From the NCBI RefSeq assembly GCF_017743975.1, contig NZ_JAGHRC010000002.1, positions 372,001 through 436,000 of the forward strand: 64,000 bases of DNA. The letters are read 5' to 3'. The notes beneath the pieces were generated by a model that saw only the letters and a list, made by a program, of their open reading frames with translations, searched no databases and was not told the origin of the DNA. Positions 17,249 to 29,432 of this stretch are shown one piece after another (the stretch's first letter is position 1; every line of letters begins with the position of its first letter). This DNA comes from Ruegeria sp. R14_0. GTDB lineage: Bacteria; Pseudomonadota; Alphaproteobacteria; Rhodobacterales; Rhodobacteraceae. The position numbers and the translations under genes are program-made.

Positions 17249-18553
17249 TTAACCGTCCAGACCCTCGGGTTTTCCAACGATGGTGAAATGCAGCCCTTCT
17301 GGATCGAGCAACTCGCGGGCCACGCGGTTGACCTCTTCCAGCGTCACCGCGTTCACCTTGTCGTTGCGGGTGGCGATATAGTCGATGGGCAGGTCTTCCA
17401 TCTGCATTCCGACCATGATCCCCGCTATCCGGCCATTGCCATCGAACCGCAACGGATATGCGCCGGTCAGATAGGTCTTGGCATCATCCAGCTCTTCCTG
17501 CGTCACGCCTTCGGACGCTGCACGCGCCCATTCGTCCCGGATGACCTCAACCGCCTCGGCGATGCGGTCATTGCTGGATGAGACCGATCCCAGATAGACC
17601 GAAGCCAGATCCTTGGGCACAAGGTAGGTCGCGATTCCATAGGTCAGGCCACGTTTTTCACGCACTTCCTGCATCAGACGGCTTTCAAAACCGCCACCAC
17701 CCAGGATGTGGTTCAAGATAAAGGCCGCAAAGAAATCTGGATCATCACGGTCAATGCCCGCATGACCAAACAAAGCAACCGATTGAGGTGTATCGAACTC
17801 GACCACGCTGACGCCGCCAGGGATGTTTACGTCCGCACGTTCGGGAATCGCTTTGGCGGTTTCAGGCAGATCAGCCAGCAGCTTGTCCAGCAATGCACCA
17901 AGTTCGTCAGCGGTGATGTCACCGACTGCACCGACATACATGCGGTCCTTGGCAAAGACATCGTCATACGCAGTGACCACGTCATCGCGGGTCAGGGCTG
18001 ACACGCTTTCGATCGTCCCCTTTCCTTCCGAACCGTACGGGTGTTCGCCATACGCCATCCGCGCAAAGTTACGGCCTGCGATGTCATTCGGGTCGGTCTG
18101 GTCCGATTTCAGGCCCGACAGCACCTGCGCCTTTACCCGCTCTACCGCGTCCTGATCAAATCGCGGTTCGTGAATTGTGGTGCGCAACAGGTCGATCACC
18201 TGATCCCGGTTTTCGGTCAGAAACTGCGCCGAGATCGACACCGTGTCGTCAGTGGCGTTGTACCGGAAGGACGCGGCCAGCGACTCCAGCTCGCGCGCAT
18301 AGGTGCGGGCATCCATCTCGCCTGCGCCTTCCTCGATCAGACCGCTCATCAGATAAACAGCGCCGCGTTTGTCCGGATCATCCAGCGAGGTGCCCCCGCG
18401 AAAGCGCAGTTCCAGCGCTGTGAAGGGGATCGAATGATCCTCGACCAGCCAGGCTTTGATTCCACCGGGCGAGGTGACCTCTTTGATTTCGATCTCGGCC
18501 CAGGCGGGCAGAGCGATCACAAAGGCGATCAGAGTAGCAAAAATCCGTTTCAT
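17249..18553 (-). CDS. M16 peptidase family protein lacking the zinc motif (partner subunit)
   Basis: 434 residues with a signal peptide (cleavage near AWA-EIE). It has the two-lobed M16 fold (LVEDHSIPFTALELRFRGGTS; the C-terminal lobe with GVSVVEFDTPQSVALFGHAG), but at the place of the HxxEH zinc motif it reads LMSGLIEEGAGE, so it is catalytically empty. In M16B pairs one subunit binds zinc and the other supplies the Arg/Tyr pair that holds substrate. Its start overlaps the stop of the active partner (18550) by four bases, indicating equimolar expression. Acts in the periplasm. Confidence 0.9.
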   Translation of the reverse strand: MKRIFATLIAFVIALPAWAEIEIKEVTSPGGIKAWLVEDHSIPFTALELRFRGGTSLDDPDKRGAVYLMSGLIEEGAGEMDARTYARELESLAASFRYNATDDTVSISAQFLTENRDQVIDLLRTTIHEPRFDQDAVERVKAQVLSGLKSDQTDPNDIAGRNFARMAYGEHPYGSEGKGTIESVSALTRDDVVTAYDDVFAKDRMYVGAVGDITADELGALLDKLLADLPETAKAIPERADVNIPGGVSVVEFDTPQSVALFGHAGIDRDDPDFFAAFILNHILGGGGFESRLMQEVREKRGLTYGIATYLVPKDLASVYLGSVSSSNDRIAEAVEVIRDEWARAASEGVTQEELDDAKTYLTGAYPLRFDGNGRIAGIMVGMQMEDLPIDYIATRNDKVNAVTLEEVNRVARELLDPEGLHFTIVGKPEGLDG

Positions 18554-19890
18554 TGCGTCACCTCATCGTCACGCATCAGCCATCCGGTTACCGACGTCTC
18601 GGGCTGTATCACTTCGCGGGCTGCGGCGATGATCTCGTCGCCGGTCACGGCCTGTAGAATTTCGGGCCACGCCTGCACATCCTCGACGGTCAAACCGCTG
18701 GTCAGGGCCCGACCATAGCGGTTGCCGATCCCGTCCACATTGTCACGCGCATAGGTTTGCGCGGCTCGCAACTGCATCTTGATCCGGTCCAGGTCTTCTT
18801 CGTTCACACCTTCGGCGATGAAATCGGCCACGGCTTGATCCATCGCATCTTCAGCCTCTTGCAGAGACACCCCTTGCGCAGGAACCACCAGCAGATCGAA
18901 GGTTGTGTCATCCAATGAGACGCCGCGATAGAACGCCCCGGCATAGACGGCCTTTTGCTGCTCGAACTGTAGCTTTTCGTTCAGATAAGACGTGGTGCTG
19001 CCGCCCAGAAGCTCAGCCAACAGAAACAGTGCAGCGGCCTTTTCCTGCTCTCCCGGATCGCGTTCTGGCGCCAGATAGCTGCGCTGAACATAAGGCTGCG
19101 ACACGCGCGCATCCTTGAACGTCAGGCGTCGTTCCGCAGTTTGGGGCGGTTCCTGCGAGCGGAACCGTTCGGGCAAGTCCGGGTTGGCCGGGATAACGCC
19201 ATAGTACTCCTCGGCCAAGGCCTTTACGTCGTCCGGTTCGACATCGCCGGTCACAACCAAAATGGCATTATTGGGCGCGTAATGGGTCTGGTAGAAGGAC
19301 AGCGCGTCCTCCATGTCCAGCGTCTCCATCTCGTGCCGCCAGCCGATGATCGGGACGCCGTAGCGATGGTTCAGGTATTGTGCCGCGCTCATCTGCTCGC
19401 TGAACAGGGCACGAGGGCTGTTGTCGGTGCGCTGGTTTCGCTCCTCCAGGATCACGTCGCGTTCTGTGGCGATGTCCTCGTCGGTCAGACGGATGTTGCG
19501 CATCCGGTCTGCCTCCATCCGCATCATCAGTTCCAGGCGGTCTGCGGCAACACGCTGGAAATAGGCGGTATAGTCGTAGGACGTGAACGCGTTGTCGTTG
19601 CCGCCATTCGCTGCAACGGTGGCAGAAAATTCGCCCGGTGCCAGCGTATCGGTGCCTTTGAACAGCAGATGCTCCAGGAAATGGGCCACACCCGATGATC
19701 CCACGGGCTCATCCGCGGATCCCGCGCGATACCAGACCATGTGCTGCACGACCGGTGCGCGGTGATCCTCGATCACGACGACATCCATGCCGTTATCCAG
19801 CGTAAAGGTTGTCACCGCTTCATGCCCCTCGCTTGCGGCAAGAGGGGTCGCGGCCATCAGGGCAGCCGAAAGGGCAAGGGCCCGAACCAT
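18550..19890 (-). CDS. Periplasmic M16 zinc metalloprotease
   Basis: 446 residues with a signal peptide (LALSAALMAATPLAAS). The inverted zinc motif HFLEHLLFKGT (HxxEH) is present at about residue 70, with downstream acidic residues for the third ligand. It forms the active half of a two-gene M16B protease with the overlapping downstream gene. The pair probably degrades peptides in the periplasm. It is the first gene after an 80-base gap from the DUF3035 lipoprotein gene on the same strand. Confidence 0.92.
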   Translation of the reverse strand: MVRALALSAALMAATPLAASEGHEAVTTFTLDNGMDVVVIEDHRAPVVQHMVWYRAGSADEPVGSSGVAHFLEHLLFKGTDTLAPGEFSATVAANGGNDNAFTSYDYTAYFQRVAADRLELMMRMEADRMRNIRLTDEDIATERDVILEERNQRTDNSPRALFSEQMSAAQYLNHRYGVPIIGWRHEMETLDMEDALSFYQTHYAPNNAILVVTGDVEPDDVKALAEEYYGVIPANPDLPERFRSQEPPQTAERRLTFKDARVSQPYVQRSYLAPERDPGEQEKAAALFLLAELLGGSTTSYLNEKLQFEQQKAVYAGAFYRGVSLDDTTFDLLVVPAQGVSLQEAEDAMDQAVADFIAEGVNEEDLDRIKMQLRAAQTYARDNVDGIGNRYGRALTSGLTVEDVQAWPEILQAVTGDEIIAAAREVIQPETSVTGWLMRDDEVTQ

Positions 19891-19971
19891 GGGGCGTCCT
19901 CCGTTTGATCTATCGTGTTCAAACTACGGTGACGCCGCGCGGGTTCAAGCCCGATGACGAAAAGTTAAAGA

Positions 19972-20490
19972 TTATTCATTAACCGGCGGCGACGACGGAG
20001 TTTCGATCCCGGCGCGGCGGGCCGCTTCGTTCTGGGCGTCTGGATTCAGCGTCTCGCGGCGGTAAACCTGCGAGTAACGGTCTACATTGAACAGGCGCAG
20101 ACGCGTCAAGCGCGATTGCTTTCTACGGAACTCAGCATCTTCGGCGTTAACCACCTGACGTGCATTGGCCGGAACGCCATAACGGCTGGTCGCGGTCACA
20201 AGTGCTGCATCGGTGGACGGAATGGCCGTGTTCGGATTCAACGCCGCTGCGTTACCACCAAGGGCTGCGACCGCCTCGGCCTTTGGATTTGGATCCGTCA
20301 GGTTGCCGCCACCGGGCGTCGGCGCAGGCAGGAACGCGTAATCCTTTGGCTGAGTCAGCGGCTTGACCGGCAGGACAGAGAATTCATCCGGTCCCGGCCC
20401 CGGTGCCTGAAGATGGCGCAGGCCAATATCGGAACAGCCCGCAGCAGCAAAGGCCAATGTCACAGCAAAAATGGAACGCGGCAGCCGCAT
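19972..20490 (-). CDS. DUF3035 lipoprotein
   Basis: 172 residues. The N-terminus ends in a lipobox AAGC (LAFAAAGCSD), so the mature protein is lipid-anchored at Cys19. The rest is Pro/Ala/Asn-rich and largely disordered (LPAPTPGGGNLTDPNPKAEA), with a basic segment FRRKQSRLTRLRLFNVDRYSQVYR toward the end. It fits DUF3035, known from Rhodobacterales and often called a beta-barrel assembly complex BamF-like protein. It lies 50 bases downstream of lspA, the lipoprotein signal peptidase, on the same strand. Confidence 0.85.
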   Translation of the reverse strand: MRLPRSIFAVTLAFAAAGCSDIGLRHLQAPGPGPDEFSVLPVKPLTQPKDYAFLPAPTPGGGNLTDPNPKAEAVAALGGNAAALNPNTAIPSTDAALVTATSRYGVPANARQVVNAEDAEFRRKQSRLTRLRLFNVDRYSQVYRRETLNPDAQNEAARRAGIETPSSPPVNE

Positions 20491-20540
20491 CAGAGTCTCC
20501 AGCCTGTTTCAGGCGCTTTTATCGCATTTCAAATGGCGCG

Positions 20541-21011
20541 TCACGAGGCCTTTTTGCCCTCGAACAAAACCAGCCCGATCGCTCCGGCGAAGATAAACAC
20601 ATCGGCGAGATTGAACACGAAAGGATTGTTGATGCCGCAACAGGACATGTTCAGGAAGTCCAGAACAAAGCCGTACAATACGCGATCCAACACGTTACCA
20701 AGTGCGCCCCCGATCAGCAGGCCACCACAAACCAGCATCAGCTTTGATGGCGCTGTGCGCATCAACCAGATCAGCACGCCGACCGAGATTGCCAGCGACA
20801 CACCGATCAGAATCCAGCGCGCAGCGTCGGAATTGCCCTGAAAGAGGCCGAAATTGATGCCCCGATTCTCGCCGTATTTGAAAACCAGCAGCGGCGGCAA
20901 CACTTCGATATGCCCCTCGGCCACGCGCATCACGTGAACGACCAGATACTTGCTGATCTGGTCGATCAAAAACGCGGCCACAGCGGCCCAGAGAAGAAGG
21001 CGCATGCGCAT
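20541..21011 (-). CDS. lspA: Lipoprotein signal peptidase
   Basis: 156 residues with four transmembrane helices. The two catalytic aspartates are in GALGNVLDRVLYG and VFNLADVFIFAGA, the standard aspartyl protease dyad of LspA, which removes signal peptides from prolipoproteins in the inner membrane. The start codon overlaps the purH stop, so translation is coupled. The DUF3035 lipoprotein encoded next is one of its likely substrates. Confidence 0.96.
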   Translation of the reverse strand: MRMRLLLWAAVAAFLIDQISKYLVVHVMRVAEGHIEVLPPLLVFKYGENRGINFGLFQGNSDAARWILIGVSLAISVGVLIWLMRTAPSKLMLVCGGLLIGGALGNVLDRVLYGFVLDFLNMSCCGINNPFVFNLADVFIFAGAIGLVLFEGKKAS

Positions 21012-22600
21012 CAGTGACGGAAGTGGCGCATGCCAGTGAAGACCATCGCCAGACCGGCCTCGTCCGCCGCCGCGATCACCTCGTCATCCCGCATCGAGCC
21101 ACCCGGCTGGATGACGCAGGTCGCGCCAGCCTCGGCAGCTTCCATCAAGCCGTCGGGGAAGGGGAAGAACGCATCCGAAGCTACGGCTGAGCCAATGGTC
21201 AGCGGTTGGGCCAAGCCCAGCGCATCCGCCATGCGTTCGGCTTTTTTGGCGGCAATCAGGGCCGAGTCCACACGGCTCATCTGACCCGCACCCACACCGA
21301 CGGTCGCGCCGTCCTTGACGTAGACGATGGCATTGGACTTGACGTGCTTGGCCACTTTCCACGCAAACAGCAGGTCGCGCATCTGCTCCTCGGTCGGGGC
21401 CTTTTTGGTGACCACTTTCAGGTCATCCATGCCGACAAAGCCATTGTCCTTATCCTGAACCAGCAGACCACCGGCGACCTGACGTACAGTTTTGCCACCT
21501 GCGGTCACATCCGGCAGGCCTTCGGTGGTCAGAAGGCGCAGGTTCTTTTTGGCGGCGAAGATCGCCTTGGCCTCATCCGATGCACCGGGCGCAATCACAA
21601 CTTCGGTGAAAATCCCAGTGATTTCCTGCGCGGTTTCGGCGTCGAGCGGTTGGTTCAATGCCACGATCCCCCCAAAGGCCGAGGTGCGGTCGCAATCGAA
21701 CGCAGCTTTGTACGCCTCAATCAGGGTCGTGCCCGTGGCCACTCCGCAGGGGTTGGCATGTTTGATGATGGCACAGGCCGCGCCTTGCGCCGGATCGAAT
21801 TCGGCCACCAACTCAAAGGCGGCATCCGTGTCGTTGATGTTGTTGTAGCTCAGTTCTTTGCCCTGATGCTGCACGGCAGTCGCGACGCCCGGGCGGTTGG
21901 TGCCGTCGGTATAGAATGCCGCCTGCTGGTGGCTGTTCTCGCCATAGCGCAGGGTCTGTTTCAACTCACCGGCAAAGGCGCGGCGCTTGGGTGCCTCAAG
22001 TTGCAGTGCATCGGCCATCCAGTTGGAGACTGCGGTGTCGTACGCAGCCGTCCTAGCATACGCTTTTTGCGCCAGCCACTGGCGGAAGCCATAGGATGTC
22101 TTGCCGTAATTTTCTTCCAGCTGATCCAGCAGAGACGTGTAGTCCTCGACATCCACAACCACGTTCACGAAGGCATGGTTCTTGGACGCCGCACGGATCA
22201 TCGCCGGACCGCCGATATCGATATTCTCGATGCATTCATCATAGCCCGCGCCTTTGGCCACGGTCGCCTCGAACGGGTAGAGGTTCACCACCAGCAGGTC
22301 GATCGCGCCAATACCATGCTCCTCCATCGCCGCCACATGAGTGTCGTTGTCGCGCAAAGCCAACAGGCCGCCATGCACCATCGGGTGCAGGGTTTTGACA
22401 CGGCCATCCATCATCTCGGGGAAGCCGGTGATCTCGCTGACGTCCTTAACCTCCAGCCCTGCATCGCGCAGCGCCTTGGCGGTGCCCCCGGTCGAGAGCA
22501 GCTCGACCCCACGCTCGGCCAATGCCTTGCCCAGCTCGATCAGCCCGGTCTTGTCGGAAACGGAAAGCAACGCGCGGCGCACGGGGTGAAGATCGGTCAT
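21011..22600 (-). CDS. purH: Bifunctional AICAR formyltransferase / IMP cyclohydrolase
   Basis: 529 residues. The IMP cyclohydrolase (MGS-like) domain is N-terminal ([34 protein letters not shown]), the AICAR transformylase C-terminal, with the conserved [11 protein letters not shown] and a GQMSRVDS segment. It performs the last two steps of purine synthesis. The start at 22600 has AAAGGA upstream; the open frame extends 22 codons further but without family similarity and overlaps the heparinase-like gene. Part of a minus-strand row with the heparinase-like gene and lspA. Confidence 0.96.
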   Translation of the reverse strand: MTDLHPVRRALLSVSDKTGLIELGKALAERGVELLSTGGTAKALRDAGLEVKDVSEITGFPEMMDGRVKTLHPMVHGGLLALRDNDTHVAAMEEHGIGAIDLLVVNLYPFEATVAKGAGYDECIENIDIGGPAMIRAASKNHAFVNVVVDVEDYTSLLDQLEENYGKTSYGFRQWLAQKAYARTAAYDTAVSNWMADALQLEAPKRRAFAGELKQTLRYGENSHQQAAFYTDGTNRPGVATAVQHQGKELSYNNINDTDAAFELVAEFDPAQGAACAIIKHANPCGVATGTTLIEAYKAAFDCDRTSAFGGIVALNQPLDAETAQEITGIFTEVVIAPGASDEAKAIFAAKKNLRLLTTEGLPDVTAGGKTVRQVAGGLLVQDKDNGFVGMDDLKVVTKKAPTEEQMRDLLFAWKVAKHVKSNAIVYVKDGATVGVGAGQMSRVDSALIAAKKAERMADALGLAQPLTIGSAVASDAFFPFPDGLMEAAEAGATCVIQPGGSMRDDEVIAAADEAGLAMVFTGMRHFRH

Positions 22601-22622
22601 GGGTCCAAAGGTCCTTTTGGCG

Positions 22623-24362
22623 TCAGTCAAACTCGGGCTCGTCCCGGTGCAGATCGCGTACGGCATAGGCGGTATCCTGTGCCTTGCTCAACGTCCACCG
22701 GGTGCGGGTCGCATACTCCATTGCGCGCCCGGATAGAACGATCTGTTTTGTCGCGCGTGGCTTTAAACGGCCTTTTTCAAGGTAAACGCTTGGTTCGACA
22801 GATAATTTTCCTACGCCATCATGGCGGAAAACCCAAATCTCACCGCTTTTGAGAGCCATCGACACCGCCGCGCCGCCCAGATCCAGCGCCGCATCCACAT
22901 CCGGATGCAGGTGAAACCGGATATCAAACCCGATACCCTTGAGGCCCGAGGCGTCCAGCGCCTTGTCAAATTGCCGTTTTGCCTTGTCGGTGGCGGTCAG
23001 CAGAATGTCCTCACACGCCAATTCGCGCCCGTCAAAGCGCAGTTCGAACGTGCGGGCATGGGTCAGACCAAAGACCTTGGTGTATCCATCGTGCCCGGCC
23101 ATGAACCGTGTGCCTTCGATAGCGTCTTCAAAGTCGACCGGGACCTCGTGCGGCGCATCCACCAAGGCCTCACGTTCGCTGCCGGGGGTAGGATCGGCCA
23201 ACCGAGCGCTGGAGTACCCGTCGAGGCACAGCGTCGAATGTGACGGCGTGGCGCGGCCCGCGCGCCGCCATTCCATCCCAAAGCTTTCGCCCGAGCCGCA
23301 ATTCACGATCAGGGGCCTGCGGCCCGATGACAGCTCGAACGCAAGCGTCGAAGCATGGGCATTGAACGACGCCGCCCCTTTGGGTGGCGGGCTGGCATCC
23401 ACGATCACACTGGTCCGCGCGGCGTAAAGGCGCGCAAACCCCATGGACAACCCCGAGGCGTGCTGCGGTCTCACCCCGCTTTGGGCAAGGGCCTGGTCCA
23501 GACGCCCCTCAACCCCGCGCCCGCCGCCATGGAACCGGGCAAGCGCCCCGTCCGAATGGCGCAGGCTGCGCAAGGTGGGGGCCATGCGTTTGATGGCGTT
23601 CGCCTGCGCCCCGGGCGTGCCCCGTCCCAACTCGCTGAGCGCAGCCGACGTCCAGGACAGCAGTGTAAAAACCTCAAGCAATTCTTCCGGGTTTCGGGTT
23701 GGGATACCGCCCTGAGCATCAATCTGGCCGTCGCATTCACGCGCCAAGGCCCGCAATGCGGGATCGGCCATTTTTTCCAACCCCTCCAGCGCCAGCCCAG
23801 CCTGTACAAGACCGGCCAACGCCTCGAACCGGGGCAGGCCCGGCGTTGCCGCCTTCCAGCGTTTGGACAGAAACCATGTCTGCTGCGCCAAGGCGCGGAA
23901 GAAGATCTTGCGTTGCGTGTCGTGCATGCCGCGCAAAAGGAACATGGCGTGGTTGATCCAGCGGATCACACGCCGTCCCGTCAGATCCGGGGCCCAGCCC
24001 GGCCCCTGCCCCCGGCCATGAACCTTGATCCAGCCCCAAACCCATCGCTGAGCCTTTTCCCGGGCGCGCATATCACCCACGGCGGCCAGATCATCCAACC
24101 AGGCAAAGCCGTGACGCTCATTGTCGAAACCGGTGCTGGGGGCAGCCACATCCCATAACTCGGTATCCTGCGCCTCGACCAGATAGCCCGCAAACAACAG
24201 ATTCCCTGCAACCAGCTGACGTCCGCGGGCAAAGGAGCCTACCGTGCGCGGTTCCGGCTCACCAACAAATCCCGAGACCGCTTTGCGCCGCTGGCTGAGC
24301 CGCGCGTAGAGACGGTTCTGAAACCGTGTCCACCGATTGGTCATGGAATCCGTCTTTGACAT
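22623..24362 (-). CDS. Heparinase II/III family protein
   Basis: 579 residues from [11 protein letters not shown]. The N-terminal alpha/alpha toroid (residues about 60-300, with [17 protein letters not shown] and [22 protein letters not shown]) is followed by a beta-sandwich of the heparinase II/III C-terminal family ([27 protein letters not shown]). No signal peptide is seen. In Rhodobacterales this gene is regularly placed between rsmB and purH. The substrate is unknown; polysaccharide lyase activity is a family-based guess. It ends 22 bases before the purH start. Confidence 0.85.
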   Translation of the reverse strand: MSKTDSMTNRWTRFQNRLYARLSQRRKAVSGFVGEPEPRTVGSFARGRQLVAGNLLFAGYLVEAQDTELWDVAAPSTGFDNERHGFAWLDDLAAVGDMRAREKAQRWVWGWIKVHGRGQGPGWAPDLTGRRVIRWINHAMFLLRGMHDTQRKIFFRALAQQTWFLSKRWKAATPGLPRFEALAGLVQAGLALEGLEKMADPALRALARECDGQIDAQGGIPTRNPEELLEVFTLLSWTSAALSELGRGTPGAQANAIKRMAPTLRSLRHSDGALARFHGGGRGVEGRLDQALAQSGVRPQHASGLSMGFARLYAARTSVIVDASPPPKGAASFNAHASTLAFELSSGRRPLIVNCGSGESFGMEWRRAGRATPSHSTLCLDGYSSARLADPTPGSEREALVDAPHEVPVDFEDAIEGTRFMAGHDGYTKVFGLTHARTFELRFDGRELACEDILLTATDKAKRQFDKALDASGLKGIGFDIRFHLHPDVDAALDLGGAAVSMALKSGEIWVFRHDGVGKLSVEPSVYLEKGRLKPRATKQIVLSGRAMEYATRTRWTLSKAQDTAYAVRDLHRDEPEFD

Positions 24363-24452
24363 GACGCTCGTTACTCTGCCCCTTGCGCTCTGCTGGCGCC
24401 TGAGACCCAACGATAGACCGGGGCGATCGTCAAGTCATCGAAAAGCGTGTCA

Positions 24453-25709
24453 TTACGTCGATTTGTTCAGGCAGGCGATGTAGAACCCGTCCATTCCGCC
24501 GCGGTCAGGCCAGTAATCGGGCCGCAGGCGCAGGCCGCCCTCTTCGGTCAACCAGCCCGGTTCGACCCCTTCGATTTCCAGCGCGCCGCGATCCACTGCC
24601 ATGTTTGGATATTGATCCAAAGCCTCTTCCACCTGCACCTCACCCTCATCCGGCAGCAACGAGCAGGTGCAATAGACCAGCCGCCCGCCGGGCTTTAGCA
24701 ACGTCCAGGCATGTTCCAGCATTTGGGCCTGTAACTCAATCAGCCCACCGAATTCCGAACCGTCCTTGGCAAAGGGCAGGTCCGGGTGGCGACGGATCGT
24801 ACCTGTGGCCGAGCAAGGCGCGTCCAGCAGGATGGCGTCGTATTGTCCTTGATGTTCCAGCGCATCCCCAGCAATCACGGTCGCCTTCAACCCGGTGCGC
24901 TGAAGGTTCTCACGCACCCGTTCCAAGCGGTTCTCGGACACATCCAGCGCGGTGACATCGGCTCCGGCAGCAGCCAGTTGCAGCGTCTTGCCACCCGGTG
25001 CCGCGCAGAGGTCTAGGATCTTTTCACCGGGCTGCGGAGCCAGTACACGCACCGGCAACGCGGCGGCGGCGTCCTGTACCCACCAGTCGCCCGATTTAAA
25101 CCCTGGCAGGGCCGAGACCTGCCCCGCATCCTGAATCCGCAACGATCCGGTTGGCAAAACCTCTCCGGGGCCGGTTGCACCGGGTTTCAGAGAGATATCA
25201 AGCGGCGCACCTGAAAACTGCGCCTGCTCCATGCCTGCAACAGCCTTTGCACCCCATGCCATGATCAGTGGCTCGCGCAGCCAGTCCGGCAAACGCGGAA
25301 CCCGCATTTTGGGCCAAGCCTCGGGACCTTCGGCGGCCACTTTGCGCAGAACCGCGTTGACCAGCCCTTTGAGCCGTCCGTGTTTGCGCGACCGGCCCAC
25401 AATCTCGACCATCGAGTTCACCACCCCATGCGCGGCTTCACCGTTGCATAGCTCAACCGCTCCAAGACGCAGGGCGTTGTGAACGGTCAGCGCCGGTGTC
25501 CGGTTTAGGTGATTGTCCAGCAGACGATCCGCACGCTCGAGCCCGCGCAGAGTTTCAAGCGTCAGGCGTTGCGCCCGCGCGCGATCCTCTGGCCCCAGCC
25601 GATCCAGCGCACCAGCAGCCAGACATTCGGACAACAGCCGCCCCTCCCCCAGAATCTGATCCAGCAGAAAGATCGCGCTGCGTCGCGCCGCTGTTGCGTT
25701 GTCGGACAT
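24453..25709 (-). CDS. rsmB: RsmB/NOP family 16S rRNA (cytosine-C5) methyltransferase
   Basis: 418 residues. An N-terminal NusB-like domain (ARRSAIFLLDQIL; LRLGAVELCNGEAAHGVVNSM) is followed by a SAM methyltransferase. Motif I is ILDLCAAPGGKTLQLA, the first conserved Cys is in LLDAPCSATGTIRRHPD, and the catalytic Cys in LVYCTCSLLPDE. It methylates C967 of 16S rRNA in E. coli. The start at 25709 follows AAAGGCGG. It is separated by 90 bases from the heparinase-like gene and divergent from the DUF1674 gene. Confidence 0.93.
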   Translation of the reverse strand: MSDNATAARRSAIFLLDQILGEGRLLSECLAAGALDRLGPEDRARAQRLTLETLRGLERADRLLDNHLNRTPALTVHNALRLGAVELCNGEAAHGVVNSMVEIVGRSRKHGRLKGLVNAVLRKVAAEGPEAWPKMRVPRLPDWLREPLIMAWGAKAVAGMEQAQFSGAPLDISLKPGATGPGEVLPTGSLRIQDAGQVSALPGFKSGDWWVQDAAAALPVRVLAPQPGEKILDLCAAPGGKTLQLAAAGADVTALDVSENRLERVRENLQRTGLKATVIAGDALEHQGQYDAILLDAPCSATGTIRRHPDLPFAKDGSEFGGLIELQAQMLEHAWTLLKPGGRLVYCTCSLLPDEGEVQVEEALDQYPNMAVDRGALEIEGVEPGWLTEEGGLRLRPDYWPDRGGMDGFYIACLNKST

Positions 25710-25798
25710 GGAACCGCCTTTGATGAAACCCTCATCCACATTGCCAAATGCGGACGGGGGCGTATATCAAGCCCGTGCACGGAAAGGAACCCGATGTC

Positions 25799-25981
25799 AT
25801 GAGTGATGACCGCAACGACCTGCCCCCTGCCGCCCAACGCGCGTTGGCCGAGGCGGAAGAGCGCCGCAAAAAGGCGGAAGCTGAGGCCAAGAAGATACCC
25901 AAGGAATTGGGCGGGCGCGACGGTCCCGATCCGGCCCGCTACGGGGATTGGGAGAAAAAGGGCATCGCGATCGACTTCTGA
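25799..25981 (+). CDS. DUF1674 protein, SDHAF4-like succinate dehydrogenase assembly factor
   Basis: 60 residues. A charged helix (AAQRALAEAEERRKKAEAEA) precedes the invariant family tail GGRDGPDPARYGDWEKKG, ending in IDF. This is the SDHAF4 (Sdh8) signature; in eukaryotes and some bacteria the protein helps to mature flavinylated SdhA. AAAGGA lies ten bases before the ATG. It stands between divergent rsmB and convergent LysR genes, so it is expressed alone. Confidence 0.88.
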   Translation: MSDDRNDLPPAAQRALAEAEERRKKAEAEAKKIPKELGGRDGPDPARYGDWEKKGIAIDF

Positions 25982-25985
25982 TTGC

Positions 25986-26840
25986 TCATCCCCGCAGCGC
26001 GTCAAGAAAATCCGCGATCAGTGCGCGCTGTTTTTTGGACTTTGCCCGATCCTCGGGCCAGGTCAGCCAATACCCATCTTTGGTTTTCAACTCGGGCAGG
26101 TTCAACCTGCGCAAGCGGCCCGCCTGCAAATCCGCCTTTGCCAAAGCGACCGACCCCAATGCCACGCCCATGCCTTGCCGCGCGGCTGAAAGTGCATGTT
26201 CCATTGAATCAAAGCTGATGTTCGACGTCGTCACATCGCCCTGACTCGACTTCCGCGCCCAATCCCGCCAACCCGGGCGCTCTCCGCGCAGATCAATCAA
26301 AGGCGCACCCCATTCCACGCCCGGGGCCGCCATAGGCACGAGCACTTCGGGCGCGATCAATTCGGAATCGCGCCCCGGCCAAGCCCCACGACCGTAGCGG
26401 ATCTGCAGCCACGTGCGCTCTTCATCCAACGATGACCGACGCGCCACAGAATCCGTCATCACACGCACTTTTGGCCGTCTCTCCTGAAACCGGACAAGGC
26501 TTGGCACCACCAGTGCATGGATATTCGACGACAACCCGGCTACGCGCAATTCACGCGGAGATTTTCCGAACAGATCCTCGGTGTTGCGCTCCAACGCCTG
26601 CAGGCTGTCCTGCACCAGTGGCAGATAGCTTTCGCCTTCGACGGTCAGCGACACGCCTCGTGCCTCACGTACAAACAACGTCCGCCCCAGCCAGGCCTCA
26701 AGATTGCCAATCCGCTGGCTGACCGCAGCCTGCGTCAGCCCGAATTCCCGGGCAGCCGCCGAAAAACCGCCCAGACGCCCCGCCGCTTCGAACACCCGCA
26801 GCCAGTCTAAAGGCGGCAACCCGATCTTTTTCTTAGCCAT
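25986..26840 (-). CDS. LysR-type regulator beside the tmpA operon
   Basis: 284 residues from MAKKKIGLPP. The N-terminal winged helix-turn-helix is clear (LDWLRVFEAAGRLGGFSAAAREFGLTQAAVSQRI... and LFVREARGVSLTVEGESYL). The effector domain is of the GcvA/PBP2 type (VPSLVRFQERRPKVRV; SMEHALSAARQGMGVALG). It is divergent from tmpA with a shared 97-base gap that holds a T-N11-A dyad. By location it is the likely regulator of 2-trimethylaminoethylphosphonate use, with that compound or an intermediate as inducer; this is inference. The operon partner choice is unambiguous because the gene behind it is convergent. Confidence 0.88.
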   Translation of the reverse strand: MAKKKIGLPPLDWLRVFEAAGRLGGFSAAAREFGLTQAAVSQRIGNLEAWLGRTLFVREARGVSLTVEGESYLPLVQDSLQALERNTEDLFGKSPRELRVAGLSSNIHALVVPSLVRFQERRPKVRVMTDSVARRSSLDEERTWLQIRYGRGAWPGRDSELIAPEVLVPMAAPGVEWGAPLIDLRGERPGWRDWARKSSQGDVTTSNISFDSMEHALSAARQGMGVALGSVALAKADLQAGRLRRLNLPELKTKDGYWLTWPEDRAKSKKQRALIADFLDALRG

Positions 26841-26870
26841 AAGTTTTTCCAAGCCTCAGCAGAAAGAAGG

Positions 26871-26885
26871 ATTAATTGTGGTAAT
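26871..26885. promoter_or_regulatory. Candidate LysR binding site in the lysR-tmpA gap
   Basis: ATTA-N7-TAAT, containing the T-N11-A pattern of LysR operators (T26872, A26884). It lies 31 bases from the LysR start and 53 bases upstream of tmpA. Confidence 0.4.
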
Positions 26886-26892
26886 GCCATAA

Positions 26893-28657
<1,765 letters not shown>

Positions 28658-28661
<4 letters not shown>

Positions 28662-29326
28662 CCGCACCGGAGTATATCTTTGAGGCCAGTAGCAAGCCGT
28701 CTCTGCCGTGGCACGAGGTCCCGCTGATCCGGGCAACGGACGAGTCGGTCAAGGGCTATGGCTGTCTGGTAGACGATCCCGATACCTTCGAGATCGAAAT
28801 CGTGCGCTGGCCCCAACAGGGCTGGCGACCGATTGACGAAGGAACCGGCGACGAGGGTGGCTGGGTCGAGGGCACTTTCGAATGCAACTGGCAGGGCGAT
28901 GTCCTCTACGGTGAGAACGAAGCGGTGAAGGGTCACTATGTGCTCGGCTGGTCTGCGGACCCGCAGCAGGCGCAGACGGTGCGGCAAACCGCGCCGCGGG
29001 ATCAGGTGCTGCTATGGCACATGAATTATCATCCGGATGGAGGTCAGATGTTCTTGCCGCTGGACAACAAACCTTTCGTCGTTCCTGCCGCCCTGCCCGG
29101 GGACAACCTCACCCCGGACAAAGTGGTCGCGTTCTGGTGCGATGGGTCACGCGGACTCTATATCCATCCCGGCATTTGGCATGAGGGGATTTTCCCGGTC
29201 GAAGACAATCAGCGGTTCCTCGACCGGCAAGGCAAGGTCCACGCCCGTGTCAGCGCAGATATCGGCAAGGAATTCGGAGTTTACCTTGCCTGCCCGCTCC
29301 GGGCCGACAAAATCAAGGACCTCTGA
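28658..29326 (+). CDS. AllA-like (ureidoglycolate lyase family) protein of the tmp operon
   Basis: 222 residues. The fold pattern is that of ureidoglycolate lyase/hydrolase (cupin-like): FEIEIVRWPQQGWRPID, VLLWHMNYHPDGGQMFLPL, CDGSRGLYIHPGIWHEGIFP, with His residues for a metal site. Ureidoglycolate has no obvious place in phosphonate breakdown, yet the gene is coupled to tmpB by an ATGA overlap, so it should act in the same route or in disposal of a by-product. There are no purine-degradation genes nearby. The specific reaction is unknown. Confidence 0.75.
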
Positions 29327-29432
29327 AGGGCTGGGCAACACGCCGGTGCCGCGCGTTTTCACAATCCCTTAACCGTTGGCGGCCACATCTGTGATACGCT
29401 CGACACTGTCCAGTTTAAAGGGGAGGCCTCTG

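Noticed and set aside
21206..22852. 548-residue open frame antisense to purH
   Set aside because: Shadow frame; the opposite strand encodes full-length PurH with all motifs.
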